This document shows positions 36,673-45,738 of a stretch of DNA of 64,000 bases, one piece after another. How positions within the stretch are numbered: the stretch's first letter is position 1; the number at the start of each line of letters is the position of its first letter. The stretch is from an uncultured Croceitalea sp. (GTDB lineage Bacteria; Bacteroidota; Bacteroidia; Flavobacteriales; Flavobacteriaceae), in assembly GCA_947494805.1 (NCBI GenBank), contig CANLWK010000002.1:1042662-1106661 (forward strand), in the 5' to 3' direction. The position numbers and the translations under genes were made by a program. The notes under the pieces are model-generated. The model saw only the letters and a program-made list of their open reading frames with translations, was not told where the DNA came from and did not search any database.

Positions 36673-37829
36673 GATAGAATTGTTTCTTTAATGATTTGGG
36701 AAATAGAGTTCAAATTATCTTCGGTAAGATTAGAACCACTGGGCAAACACAATCCTTTCTCAAATAAGTCATCGCTAACGCCATTTGAAAAGAATTCACA
36801 ATCTTCAAAAACTGGTTGAGAATGCATAGGCTTCCACAATGGTCTTGACTCAATATTCTCTTTTTCAAGTGCGAATCTTATGTTTTCTCTATGCGAGAAA
36901 GATGGTGTCAAAATACAGCTCAACCATCTATTTGAAGTAAAACCTTCCGGTTCTTCTAAAAAGAAGATTTCATCAAGCTCAGCCAACGATTCGCGATAAT
37001 ACTCAAAGTTATTTCTTCTGGCATCAACCCGAGAATTCAAAACTTCCATTTGTCCACGTCCAATACCTGCGAGAACATTGCTCAAACGATAATTATATCC
37101 AATTGTTGAATGTTGATAATGAGGTGCATTGTCTCTGGCCTGAGTTGCTAAATGTACAGCGCTTCTTTTTTGTTCTTCACTTGAAGTTACCAAAGCGCCA
37201 CCGCCGGAAGTTGTGATAATCTTGTTTCCATTAAAAGAAAAAACCCCATAATCACCGAGTGTTCCGCAACAATTATTTTTGTATGTGCTTCCTAACGCCT
37301 CTGCGCTATCTTCAATTACAGTAATATCATAGCGTTTGGCCAAAGCATTAATTTCGTCGGCCATATAAGGCATACCATAAAGATGAACCGCAACGATAGC
37401 CTTGGGTTTTCTGTTTTTTGCGATACATGCTTTGATTGCCTTTTCTAATAGTTCTGGACACATGTTCCAAGTACTGGACTCGCTATCTATAAATACCGGT
37501 CTCGCACCTTGATATACGATAGGATTTGCCGAGGCAGAAAAAGTAAAACTCTGACACAACACAATATCCCCTTCTCCAACTCCAGCCAAAATCAGGGCCA
37601 AATGTAGTGCTGCCGTACCAGAACTTAAAGCTGCCACCTTCTGCCCTGTGCCTATATGATTTTCTAAATCTTTCTCAAATTGATTCACATTGGGACCCAA
37701 TGGGGCAATCCAGTTGGCATCAAATGCTTCCTGTACGTAAACTTGTTCGTTCACACCAATGTGTGGCGAAGAAAGCCATATTTTTGGTTTGTTGTTCACT
37801 TTCGGTTTAAGGGTATTGGTTAAGCTCAT
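36669..37829 (-). CDS. DegT/DnrJ-type sugar aminotransferase (PglE-like)
   Basis: The 386-residue PLP enzyme has GTAALHLALIL, the PLP phosphate/ring contacts VIEDSAEALGS (Asp174) and the Schiff-base lysine Lys203 in FSFNGNKIITTSGGG. The start of the mature fold, WLSSPHIGVNEQVYVQEAF, is typical of PglE-like enzymes. It probably aminates the 4-keto sugar made by the adjacent dehydratase, using glutamate. It is the first gene of the leftward unit with the dehydratase, Wza and Wzc. Confidence 0.92.
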   Translation of the reverse strand: MSLTNTLKPKVNNKPKIWLSSPHIGVNEQVYVQEAFDANWIAPLGPNVNQFEKDLENHIGTGQKVAALSSGTAALHLALILAGVGEGDIVLCQSFTFSASANPIVYQGARPVFIDSESSTWNMCPELLEKAIKACIAKNRKPKAIVAVHLYGMPYMADEINALAKRYDITVIEDSAEALGSTYKNNCCGTLGDYGVFSFNGNKIITTSGGGALVTSSEEQKRSAVHLATQARDNAPHYQHSTIGYNYRLSNVLAGIGRGQMEVLNSRVDARRNNFEYYRESLAELDEIFFLEEPEGFTSNRWLSCILTPSFSHRENIRFALEKENIESRPLWKPMHSQPVFEDCEFFSNGVSDDLFEKGLCLPSGSNLTEDNLNSISQIIKETILS

Positions 37830-38023
37830 AAAACAAAACGAAAGTAATCATTACTTTTCCTTCAAACATTTAATCTTGACCAGATTTCGATTAAAATTCA
37901 AAATTCATCGGTTAACAGTGATTTATGACAAAAAGAATGTTATTGTTCTACCAATTCTGAATTTTAAATACATTAAGCTTTCACAGAACTACAACTACAT
38001 TTTTTTAAAGGCGAAAAGCAATT

Positions 38024-38057
38024 TTTGACTATTATTAGAGTTATTTAATCATCTTTG
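38024..38057 (+). promoter_or_regulatory. candidate promoter for the rightward sugar-precursor/sulfation operon
   Basis: TTTG at 38024-38027 and CATCTTTG at 38050-38057 (one mismatch to TAnnTTTG) are spaced by 22 bases, 18 bases before the UDP-glucose dehydrogenase ATG. It lies in the 246-base divergent region that also must hold the promoter of the leftward aminotransferase unit. Confidence 0.45.
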
Positions 38058-38075
38058 TCCGAAAATTAAATCTAC

Positions 38076-39473
38076 ATGGGGAAAATCAAAAAGATATGTT
38101 GCATTGGAGCGGGCTATGTTGGTGGCCCAACAATGTCGGTTATAGCCAATCAATGCCCAGACATTGTGGTCACAGTTGTTGATATCAACAAAGAAAGAAT
38201 TGATCAATGGAACGATAAAAACTTGGATAACTTACCGATATACGAACCTGGACTAAAAGAAATTGTGGAAAAGAATAGAGATAAAAACCTATTCTTTTCA
38301 ACACAAGTTGACAGTGCCATCGACGAGGCTGAGATGATATTCATATCGGTAAACACCCCAACCAAAACATATGGGAAGGGAAAAGGTCAGGCGGCTGACT
38401 TAAAATACATTGAGTTATGCGCACGAAATATTGCTAGAGTCGCAAAGTCTGACAAAATAGTAGTCGAAAAATCTACTTTACCGGTAAGAACGGCAGAAGC
38501 ACTTAAAACCATTCTTGATAACACTGGTAATGATGTTAATTTCGAAATACTATCAAATCCCGAGTTTTTGGCTGAAGGCACCGCAATCGACGATTTATTG
38601 AATGCCGACAGGGTATTGATCGGTGGTGACAATACCGTTTCAGGAAATCTGGCCAAAAATGCTTTGAGCGAAATTTATGAAAACTGGTTGCCCAAAGAAC
38701 GTATCTTACAAACAAATGTCTGGTCATCAGAACTATCAAAACTTGTGGCCAATGCCTTTCTGGCCCAGCGGGTTTCTTCTATAAACTCTATCTCGGCTCT
38801 ATGTGAAAAAACCGATGCCAACATACAAGAAATATCTAAAGCGATTGGTTTTGATAGCAGAATTGGTCCGAAATTTTTGAACGCCTCAGTAGGTTTTGGC
38901 GGTTCATGTTTTCAAAAGGACATTTTGAATTTGGTTTATATTGCCAGAAGCTTTGGTCTTGTCGAGGTTGCAGACTATTGGGAGCAGGTCATTATAATGA
39001 ACGATTATCAAAAAAGTCGTTTTGCAGAGAACATTATCAAGACAATGTACAATACCATTTCAGGCAAAAAAATAGTCATTTATGGGTGGGCATTTAAAAA
39101 AGATACCAATGACACCAGAGAATCAGCTTCAATTTATGTTGTTGATGCGCTTTTAGAAGAAAAAGCCGAAGTAATCATATATGACCCAAAGGTCACGGAA
39201 GATAAAATCTTTGAGGACATCAATTATCTTAAATCAAGATCTTCATCTGAAAATAAAGAGCTACTATCCGTGGCATCGAATCCTTTAGAGATTACTAAAG
39301 AAGCACATGCCATTGCCATTCTTACCGAATGGGATGAATTCAAAACTTTGGATTGGTCGAAAATTTACAACAACATGCTAAAACCAGCATTTGTTTTTGA
39401 CGGCCGCAGGTTATTGGATACTGAACGAATGAAAGCTATTGGATTTAATTTTTACAAAATTGGCGAGTCATGA
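38076..39473 (+). CDS. UDP-glucose 6-dehydrogenase, eukaryote-like form
   Basis: The 465-residue enzyme oxidises UDP-glucose to UDP-glucuronate. It has [17 protein letters not shown] (NAD site), [33 protein letters not shown], catalytic Cys278 in [16 protein letters not shown] and [17 protein letters not shown]. The GPTM and [10 protein letters not shown] forms are those of the animal/plant-type UGDH, which is longer than the common bacterial Ugd. It overlaps the epimerase gene by 4 bases, so UDP-GlcA passes to UDP-GalA. Confidence 0.95.
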   Translation: MGKIKKICCIGAGYVGGPTMSVIANQCPDIVVTVVDINKERIDQWNDKNLDNLPIYEPGLKEIVEKNRDKNLFFSTQVDSAIDEAEMIFISVNTPTKTYGKGKGQAADLKYIELCARNIARVAKSDKIVVEKSTLPVRTAEALKTILDNTGNDVNFEILSNPEFLAEGTAIDDLLNADRVLIGGDNTVSGNLAKNALSEIYENWLPKERILQTNVWSSELSKLVANAFLAQRVSSINSISALCEKTDANIQEISKAIGFDSRIGPKFLNASVGFGGSCFQKDILNLVYIARSFGLVEVADYWEQVIIMNDYQKSRFAENIIKTMYNTISGKKIVIYGWAFKKDTNDTRESASIYVVDALLEEKAEVIIYDPKVTEDKIFEDINYLKSRSSSENKELLSVASNPLEITKEAHAIAILTEWDEFKTLDWSKIYNNMLKPAFVFDGRRLLDTERMKAIGFNFYKIGES

Positions 39474-40498
39474 AAATTCTCGTTACAGGAGCTGCCGGTT
39501 TCATAGGTTTTTTTGTGTGCCAACGATTGCTCAGTAAAGGGCACACAGTTGTCGGACTTGATAACATTAATGATTATTATGATGTAAGCCTAAAATATGC
39601 TCGTTTAAAAGAATTGGGTATTCTCAGAGAATCCTCAGAAGAATATAACAACCTAGCGAAAAGTGAGACTTATCAAAAGTTTTCATTTGTAAGATTGTCT
39701 TTGGAAGACAGAAAGGAATTGCCATTACTTTTTAAAAATCAAGACTTCGACGTTGTATGTAATTTAGCCGCACAGGCCGGAGTACGTTATAGTTTGGAAA
39801 ATCCTGAAGCTTACATGGACAGTAATTTGGTTGGCTTTTTAAATGTCTTAGAGTGCTGTCGGAATAACCAGATACAGCATCTTGTATACGCCAGTAGTTC
39901 AAGTGTTTATGGCCTTAATGAGAAGATTCCTTTTGAGACATCAGATGCAGTGGATCACCCTATCAGCCTTTACGCAGCAACCAAAAAGAGTAATGAATTA
40001 ATGGCCCACACGTATAGTCACCTCTATGGTTTTGCCACCACAGGTCTGCGTTTTTTTACGGTCTATGGCCCTTGGGGAAGACCTGACATGGCAATGTTTC
40101 TTTTCACAGATGCAATTTTAAACAAAAGACCTATAAAAGTGTTCAACAACGGACAACTTGAACGTGATTTTACCTTTATAGAAGACATAACAGAGGGTGT
40201 TGTTCGAATCATAGAAGATGAAACCAGAACAAAAGAACAAAAGAATCACCTTTACAAAGTTTACAATATAGGCAACAGTAAATCAGTGAAATTAATGGAT
40301 TTCATCGATGCCATAGAAGAGAGTACCGGTTTGAAGGCGAAAAAAGACTTTATGCCAATGCAACCCGGTGATGTTGTAAAAACATGGGCAAATGTCGATC
40401 CCCTCAAAACAGACTATGGATATGCGCCCAACACTCCGATAAAAGACGGTGTTGAAAGCTTTGTACAATGGTATAAAACATTTTATAAAGTCAAATAA
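39470..40498 (+). CDS. UDP-glucuronate 4-epimerase
   Basis: The 342-residue SDR enzyme has [17 protein letters not shown] at the NAD site and [19 protein letters not shown], the signature of the LpsL/CapI group that interconverts UDP-GlcA and UDP-GalA. The catalytic pair Tyr168/Lys172 is in [10 protein letters not shown]. It is directly downstream of the UDP-glucose dehydrogenase with a 4-base overlap. Galacturonic acid is therefore a likely component of the polymer. Confidence 0.93.
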   Translation: MKILVTGAAGFIGFFVCQRLLSKGHTVVGLDNINDYYDVSLKYARLKELGILRESSEEYNNLAKSETYQKFSFVRLSLEDRKELPLLFKNQDFDVVCNLAAQAGVRYSLENPEAYMDSNLVGFLNVLECCRNNQIQHLVYASSSSVYGLNEKIPFETSDAVDHPISLYAATKKSNELMAHTYSHLYGFATTGLRFFTVYGPWGRPDMAMFLFTDAILNKRPIKVFNNGQLERDFTFIEDITEGVVRIIEDETRTKEQKNHLYKVYNIGNSKSVKLMDFIDAIEESTGLKAKKDFMPMQPGDVVKTWANVDPLKTDYGYAPNTPIKDGVESFVQWYKTFYKVK

Positions 40499-40522
40499 TT
40501 GAGTTTTTCAATTTCAAAAATC

Positions 40523-41452
40523 ATGGTTGACCAAAAAGAAAAGATAAAAGTAATATACGTAATGGGTTCTGGTCGTTCAGGATCTACGCTGCTGAGCATT
40601 ATATTGAACACAGTGCCCAATATTGTTAGCCCAGGTGAGATAAACAATTTACCGAGATTACCTCAAGAGAATTTCAAATGTTCATGTGGGGATAGAGTGG
40701 CCGAATGTGTTTTTTGGAGCAAAGTTTTTGAAAGGTGGAAGAAAAATAGTGGAGAATATGCAGTTCAATCGACTATTGACAATATGAATTCTTTTGAGAA
40801 TTTCACATCACTTTCAGTTTGGGTTAAAACACTTTTCAAGGCCTCTGTGAAATCCAAAAGTTTACAAAAACATTTAGACGGCATATACGATTTTCTTAAC
40901 TCAACTCTAATAGAAAGTAAAAAAACAGTTTTAGTAGATATTTCAAAAAACCCCTTGAGAGCCTATGTAATGTCTCTGAACAAAAATATTGATCTTAGGA
41001 TTATTCATTTGGTCAGAGATGGTCGGGGCATGGCTTGGTCATTGAACAAATTTGTAAAAAAAGATGTCAAGCAGAGACCAATATGGAGATCTGCACTTTA
41101 CTGGCTTGTATTAAATAAAATGTCAAATTTTGTAAGAAAAAGAGCAAAAAAGACACTTTTATTGAAGTATGAAGATATTGTAACAAAACCCAATTCTACG
41201 TTAGAGAAAGTTGCAGAGTTTTCTGGTATTGACGTAAACCCTATGATTAAGTCAATATCGTCAGAGCTGGTTCAAGAAGAATTGCATATAATGGCCGGCA
41301 ACGCACTAAGAAAACAAAAATCGATAAAATTGAGGTTAGACACCGAATGGCATCATAAAATGAGTCGCAAAAAACAGGTAACGTTTAATTTGATTGCGGG
41401 TCGAACAATGAAAAGCTACGGTTATCAAAAGATTAGTCAATTGGGTAGTTAA
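40523..41452 (+). CDS. sulfotransferase, PAPS-dependent
   Basis: The 309-residue protein has the 5'-phosphosulfate loop VMGSGRSGSTLLSIIL near the start and the 3'-phosphate-binding segment IIHLVRDGRGMAWSL, the two PAPS contacts of the Sulfotransfer_1/3 families. A cysteine pair (KCSCGDRVAEC) after the first loop is seen in bacterial carbohydrate sulfotransferases too. I chose the ATG at 40523 over a TTG eight codons upstream. It sits between the UDP-GalA epimerase and the PAPS genes, so it probably sulfates the locus polysaccharide or its lipid-linked unit. Confidence 0.88.
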   Translation: MVDQKEKIKVIYVMGSGRSGSTLLSIILNTVPNIVSPGEINNLPRLPQENFKCSCGDRVAECVFWSKVFERWKKNSGEYAVQSTIDNMNSFENFTSLSVWVKTLFKASVKSKSLQKHLDGIYDFLNSTLIESKKTVLVDISKNPLRAYVMSLNKNIDLRIIHLVRDGRGMAWSLNKFVKKDVKQRPIWRSALYWLVLNKMSNFVRKRAKKTLLLKYEDIVTKPNSTLEKVAEFSGIDVNPMIKSISSELVQEELHIMAGNALRKQKSIKLRLDTEWHHKMSRKKQVTFNLIAGRTMKSYGYQKISQLGS

Positions 41453-41672
41453 CATGTACCGTTCATAATAAACAACCAGAGGAATACTGTTAATTGAATC
41501 AAAGCCATTTAATCCTGCAAATATGCAATCTATCAAGTGCCTATATTCATGTAAGTTTATTCTCATTCGAGAAAAGTATCAACTTCACCCGTAATTTTTG
41601 CCCTTTGTCGTAAAAAAAAGAGCGGACACATTAATAACAACTTATTTATCGAAATTTGCCAAAATCTTTAAA

Positions 41673-42479
41673 ATGAAAATAACCGACGATATTTTGAACC
41701 TCGCTATTACCACTTCAATAGAGGCGGGAAAGGAAATATTAAAAATTTACAATAGGGAGGGCTTGCATACTGAATTGAAAGATGACAAATCACCTTTAAC
41801 TGAAGCTGACATAGCATCAAATCGCGTAATACTGAATGGTTTACAAAGTTCACCCTTTCCTATAATTAATGAAGAAATAAAAAACGAAGATTACACTTCA
41901 AGGAAAAAATGGGATTTGTGTTGGGTCGTGGATCCTTTAGATGGTACAAAAGAGTTTATCAAAAGAAACGGCGAGTTTACTGTAAATATAGCATTATGTA
42001 AAAATGGCAATCCAATTTTTGGAGTAATATATGTGCCGGTGACAAGAGAGCTCTATTACGGTATTGTTTCAGACAATAAGTCATTTAAAACGAAATTGAA
42101 CACCGACCATACTGCTAAAAAGGGTTTTTTTGAAGTTAACGATGAAATTGAACCGAGTTCCGATAATTCAGACAAGATAAGGGTTGTAGGGAGCAGATCG
42201 CACATGAATGAAGATACTCAGGCCTTTATAGACAATCTTGAAAAATCGTATAAAGAAGTGGAAATTGTCTCCAAAGGCAGTTCATTGAAGTTTTGTATGG
42301 TCGCCGAGGGCATAGCCGATGTTTATCCTCGTTATGCCCCTACCATGGAATGGGATACAGCAGCAGGACATGCAATTTGTAGTGCCGTTGGACTCAAGGT
42401 AACTTCAAATGAAACAGACGAAGAGTTGAAGTACAATAAAGAAAACTTACTCAATCCATACTTTTTAGTAGCCAAATAA
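41673..42479 (+). CDS. cysQ: 3'(2'),5'-bisphosphate nucleotidase CysQ
   Basis: The 268-residue enzyme belongs to the inositol-monophosphatase fold: metal site motif DKSPLTEADIASNRVI, WVVDPLDGTKEFIKRNGEFT and C-terminal PTMEWDTAAGHAI. It hydrolyses PAP, the by-product of sulfotransfer, to AMP. I chose the ATG at 41673; a TTG-initiated version from 41598 would add 25 residues not found in the family. It opens the sulfate-activation gene set, which is consistent with heavy use of PAPS. Confidence 0.93.
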   Translation: MKITDDILNLAITTSIEAGKEILKIYNREGLHTELKDDKSPLTEADIASNRVILNGLQSSPFPIINEEIKNEDYTSRKKWDLCWVVDPLDGTKEFIKRNGEFTVNIALCKNGNPIFGVIYVPVTRELYYGIVSDNKSFKTKLNTDHTAKKGFFEVNDEIEPSSDNSDKIRVVGSRSHMNEDTQAFIDNLEKSYKEVEIVSKGSSLKFCMVAEGIADVYPRYAPTMEWDTAAGHAICSAVGLKVTSNETDEELKYNKENLLNPYFLVAK

Positions 42480-42484
42480 TCTTA

Positions 42485-42916
42485 ATGAAAATCAGAATTT
42501 CACATAAGAGACATTTTGCCAAGACAATCACTTGGCGCATGTTGGGTACTTTAGATACAATAGTACTATCTTGGTTTATTACCGGTAATCCATTCACAGG
42601 CGTAAAAATTGGCCTCTCTGAAGTTATTACCAAAATGATATTGTACTTTTTTCATGAGCGTGCTTGGTTGAGAATAGGTATTCCTGAAAGTCGCAAAAGA
42701 CATATTCTTAAAACATTCTCGTGGAGATTTGTAGGTACGGTTGACACTATTCTATTGTCATGGCTAATATCAGGAAATCCCTTCGTCGGGTTGAAAATTG
42801 GTGCTCTTGAACTAGTAACAAAAATGGTATTGTATTACTTACATGAGCGAGCATGGTATAGATTGGATTATGGTTTGTATAACAGGATTCGAAGATGGAA
42901 GAACAGAATAATATAA
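42485..42916 (+). CDS. tandem DUF2061 membrane protein
   Basis: The 143-residue protein consists of two copies of the DUF2061 unit. Copy one has HFAKTITWRMLGTLDTIVLS then VKIGLSEVITKMILYFFHER; copy two has HILKTFSWRFVGTVDTILLS then LKIGALELVTKMVLYYLHER. Each copy has two hydrophobic segments, giving four in total. The function is not known, but DUF2061 genes recur with cysC/cysD/cysN in marine Bacteroidota. It starts 5 bases after cysQ and overlaps the cysC start by 22 bases, so tight co-expression is clear. A role in sulfate entry or membrane anchoring of the activation enzymes is possible, not shown. Confidence 0.9.
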   Translation: MKIRISHKRHFAKTITWRMLGTLDTIVLSWFITGNPFTGVKIGLSEVITKMILYFFHERAWLRIGIPESRKRHILKTFSWRFVGTVDTILLSWLISGNPFVGLKIGALELVTKMVLYYLHERAWYRLDYGLYNRIRRWKNRII

Positions 42917-43491
42917 TAGCGCACAGTTATAAAATAGACAAAGAAAAAAGAAACCAGGCTTACCAACATAAATCGCTATTGGTTTTTTTTACAGGATTGT
43001 CAGGATCTGGCAAATCAACTGTAGCCAACGCCTTAGAACAAAAACTGTTCTTAGATAATTTTAAAACCTATGTTCTCGATGGTGATAATGTCAGAAAAGG
43101 TTTGAACAAAGACCTAACCTTTAGTCCAGAAGACCGGGCTGAGAACATTAGAAGAATTGGTGAATTGGCCAACTTGTTCATTGATGCAGGTATTGTAACT
43201 TTAGCGGCGTTTGTAGCCCCTTACGCGGAAGATAGAGATAAAATAAAGCAAACCGTTAAAGCAGATAATTATATTGAAGTCTTTGTAAATACAAGTTTAG
43301 AAGTTTGTGAACAGAGAGACGTCAAAGGCTTGTACAAAAAAGCAAGGTCAGGTGAGATACCAAATTTAACTGGTATTTCTTCACCTTATGAAAAACCATT
43401 GAATCCTGATATTGAGATATCAGAGAAAAATACAATCGAAGAATCTGTCGAAATAATCTATAAAAAAATTAAAAACCACCTAAGATTTTAA
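42895..43491 (+). CDS. cysC: adenylylsulfate (APS) kinase
   Basis: The 198-residue kinase phosphorylates APS to PAPS. It has the P-loop FTGLSGSGKST (residues 32-42), VLDGDNVRKGLNKDLTFS and DRAENIRRIGELANLF, all diagnostic of CysC. The protein is a stand-alone form, not fused to CysN. It lies between the DUF2061 gene (22-base overlap) and cysD (2-base gap). Confidence 0.97.
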   Translation: MEEQNNIIAHSYKIDKEKRNQAYQHKSLLVFFTGLSGSGKSTVANALEQKLFLDNFKTYVLDGDNVRKGLNKDLTFSPEDRAENIRRIGELANLFIDAGIVTLAAFVAPYAEDRDKIKQTVKADNYIEVFVNTSLEVCEQRDVKGLYKKARSGEIPNLTGISSPYEKPLNPDIEISEKNTIEESVEIIYKKIKNHLRF

Positions 43492-43493
43492 TA

Positions 43494-44405
43494 ATGAGCG
43501 GATATAATTATTCCTTGAACTACATAGATGAACTAGAATCCGAAGCAATTTACGTGCTTAGAGAAGTCTGGTCTCAATTTCAAAACCCTGTTATTCTTTT
43601 CTCAGGAGGCAAAGACTCTATAGTAGTTACGCATTTGGCAAAAAAAGCTTTTTATCCTAGCAAAATACCATTTGCTTTAATGCACGTCGATACAGGGCAT
43701 AATTTTCCTGAAACGATAAAATTTCGAGATGATTTGATTGAAGAGTTGGATGCCCGTTTAATTGTGGGTTCAGTGCAAGAGTCAATAGATGAAGGCAGAG
43801 TTTTAGAAGAAAAGGGTAAAAACGCCACTAGAAACGCCTTGCAAATAACAACACTGCTTGATGCTATCGAGTCAAACAAAGTAGATTGTGCAATTGGAGG
43901 CGGTAGAAGAGATGAGGAAAAAGCAAGAGCAAAAGAACGCTTTTTCTCACATAGAGATGATTTTGGTCAATGGGATCCAAAAAATCAGCGACCGGAATTA
44001 TGGAATTTATTCAATGGCAAACACTTTGAAGGTGAACATTTTAGAGCATTTCCAATTAGTAATTGGACTGAAATGGACGTTTGGAATTATATTTTAAGGG
44101 AAAATATTGAAATTCCATCCTTATACCTAGCCCATGAACGAGAAGTGGTCTGGAGACAGAACTCCTGGATACCTAAGTCTGAATTTTTAATATTGGAGGA
44201 TAATGAAGAAATAGTCACCAAAAAAATCAGGTTCAGAACCTTGGGTGACATTACCATTACCGGCGGTATTGAATCCAATGCCGACACTATAGAAAAAGTT
44301 GTGGAAGAAGTATCTGCAATGCGACAGACTGAAAGAGGCAACCGTTCTGATGATAAAAGATCAGAAACTGCAATGGAGGACAGAAAAAAACAAGGTTATT
44401 TTTAA
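43494..44405 (+). CDS. cysD: sulfate adenylyltransferase small subunit
   Basis: The 303-residue ATP-pyrophosphatase-type subunit has the PP-loop LFSGGKDSIV (Ser37-Ser42), HVDTGHNFPETI, AIGGGRRDEEKARAKER and FPISNWTEMDVWNYI. It makes APS from sulfate and ATP together with CysN, which follows after 20 bases. Length and motifs are normal. Confidence 0.97.
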   Translation: MSGYNYSLNYIDELESEAIYVLREVWSQFQNPVILFSGGKDSIVVTHLAKKAFYPSKIPFALMHVDTGHNFPETIKFRDDLIEELDARLIVGSVQESIDEGRVLEEKGKNATRNALQITTLLDAIESNKVDCAIGGGRRDEEKARAKERFFSHRDDFGQWDPKNQRPELWNLFNGKHFEGEHFRAFPISNWTEMDVWNYILRENIEIPSLYLAHEREVVWRQNSWIPKSEFLILEDNEEIVTKKIRFRTLGDITITGGIESNADTIEKVVEEVSAMRQTERGNRSDDKRSETAMEDRKKQGYF

Positions 44406-44425
44406 TCGTTTTACAAGACAATAAA

Positions 44426-45682
44426 ATGAGTATCAAAGACAATCAATTATTACGATTTACAACCGCTGGAAGCGTTGATGACGGAAAAAGTACTTTAATA
44501 GGACGATTGCTGTATGATTCAAAATCAATATTTGAAGATCAAATTGAGGCTGTAGAAAGTACGAGCAAAAAGAAAGGTCATGAGGGAATTGATTTAGCCT
44601 TGTTCACTGATGGGCTCAGAGATGAGCGGGAACAAGGTATAACAATAGATGTCGCGTATCGGTATTTTACAACGCCAAAACGTAAGTTTATCATCGCAGA
44701 CACTCCCGGTCATATTCAATATACAAGAAATATGGTGACTGGCGCTTCCACTGCAAATGCGGCAATTATATTGGTCGATGCAAGGCACGGTGTTATCGAA
44801 CAGACGAAGAGACATGCCTTTATTGCTTCACTATTACAAATTCCACATCTTATAGTTTGTATAAACAAAATGGATTTAGTTGACTTTGAAGAAGAGGCAT
44901 ATAACAATGTCTTATCACAATTTGAAGATTTTTCAACCAAATTATTTGTAAAAGATGTTCGATTTATACCGATTAGTGCGTTAATGGGTGATAATGTTGT
45001 CAATCGCTCTGAAAATATGTCTTGGTATCAAGGGGCTCCCCTGCTACATACTCTAGAAACACTGCACATTAGTAGTGATGTAAACATAGTTGACTCAAGA
45101 TTTCCAGTGCAAACGGTATTAAGACCACAGAGAGATGAATTTATAGATTATCGAGGATATGCGGGCAGAATAGCCAGTGGTATATTTAGAATAGGAGATG
45201 AAATCACTGTGATGCCCTCAGGATTTACTTCTAAAATCAAGGCAATAAATGGCCCAAATGGTGAACTTGAAGAGGTTTTTGCACCAATGTCAGTTTCAAT
45301 GACCTTAGAGGATGATATCGATGTGGCAAGAGGAGACATGCTGGTACGCACAAAAAATAAACCCGAGCCTTCTCAAGAAATGGAGGTAATGTTGTGCTGG
45401 TTAAACAGTGAAAGTGCAAAAGCGAGAACCAAATATACCGTTCGTCACACCAGTAACGAACAAACAGGGATTATCAAAGAAGTGGTTTACAAAATTGATA
45501 TTAATACACTTGGCAGAAAATTCGATGACGACGATATAGCAATGAATGACATCTGTAAAGTTAAAATAAGGACCGTAAAACCATTGATGATAGATTCGTA
45601 TCGAGAAAATAGAGTCACTGGTAGTATTATTTTAATTGATCAGCGCACGAATGAAACGGTCGCAGCGGGTATGATAGTATAA
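44426..45682 (+). CDS. cysN: sulfate adenylyltransferase large subunit (GTPase)
   Basis: The 418-residue EF-Tu-like GTPase has G1 GSVDDGKSTLIGRLL (residues 15 on), DEREQGITIDVAYRYF, ADTPGHIQYTRNM (G3) and INKMD (G4), then two beta-barrel domains. GTP hydrolysis drives APS formation by CysD. It is a little shorter than the enterobacterial protein and lacks a fused CysC domain, which fits with the separate cysC gene here. Confidence 0.96.
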   Translation: MSIKDNQLLRFTTAGSVDDGKSTLIGRLLYDSKSIFEDQIEAVESTSKKKGHEGIDLALFTDGLRDEREQGITIDVAYRYFTTPKRKFIIADTPGHIQYTRNMVTGASTANAAIILVDARHGVIEQTKRHAFIASLLQIPHLIVCINKMDLVDFEEEAYNNVLSQFEDFSTKLFVKDVRFIPISALMGDNVVNRSENMSWYQGAPLLHTLETLHISSDVNIVDSRFPVQTVLRPQRDEFIDYRGYAGRIASGIFRIGDEITVMPSGFTSKIKAINGPNGELEEVFAPMSVSMTLEDDIDVARGDMLVRTKNKPEPSQEMEVMLCWLNSESAKARTKYTVRHTSNEQTGIIKEVVYKIDINTLGRKFDDDDIAMNDICKVKIRTVKPLMIDSYRENRVTGSIILIDQRTNETVAAGMIV

Positions 45683-45738
45683 TTTCAAGCAGTCCCACTA
45701 ATAAAAACAATGATTACAAATCATATACATTTCTGCTT

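Noticed and set aside
41598-41672. Longer cysQ with a TTG start
   Set aside because: The added residues are not part of the known family and an ATG at 41673 gives the normal N-terminus.
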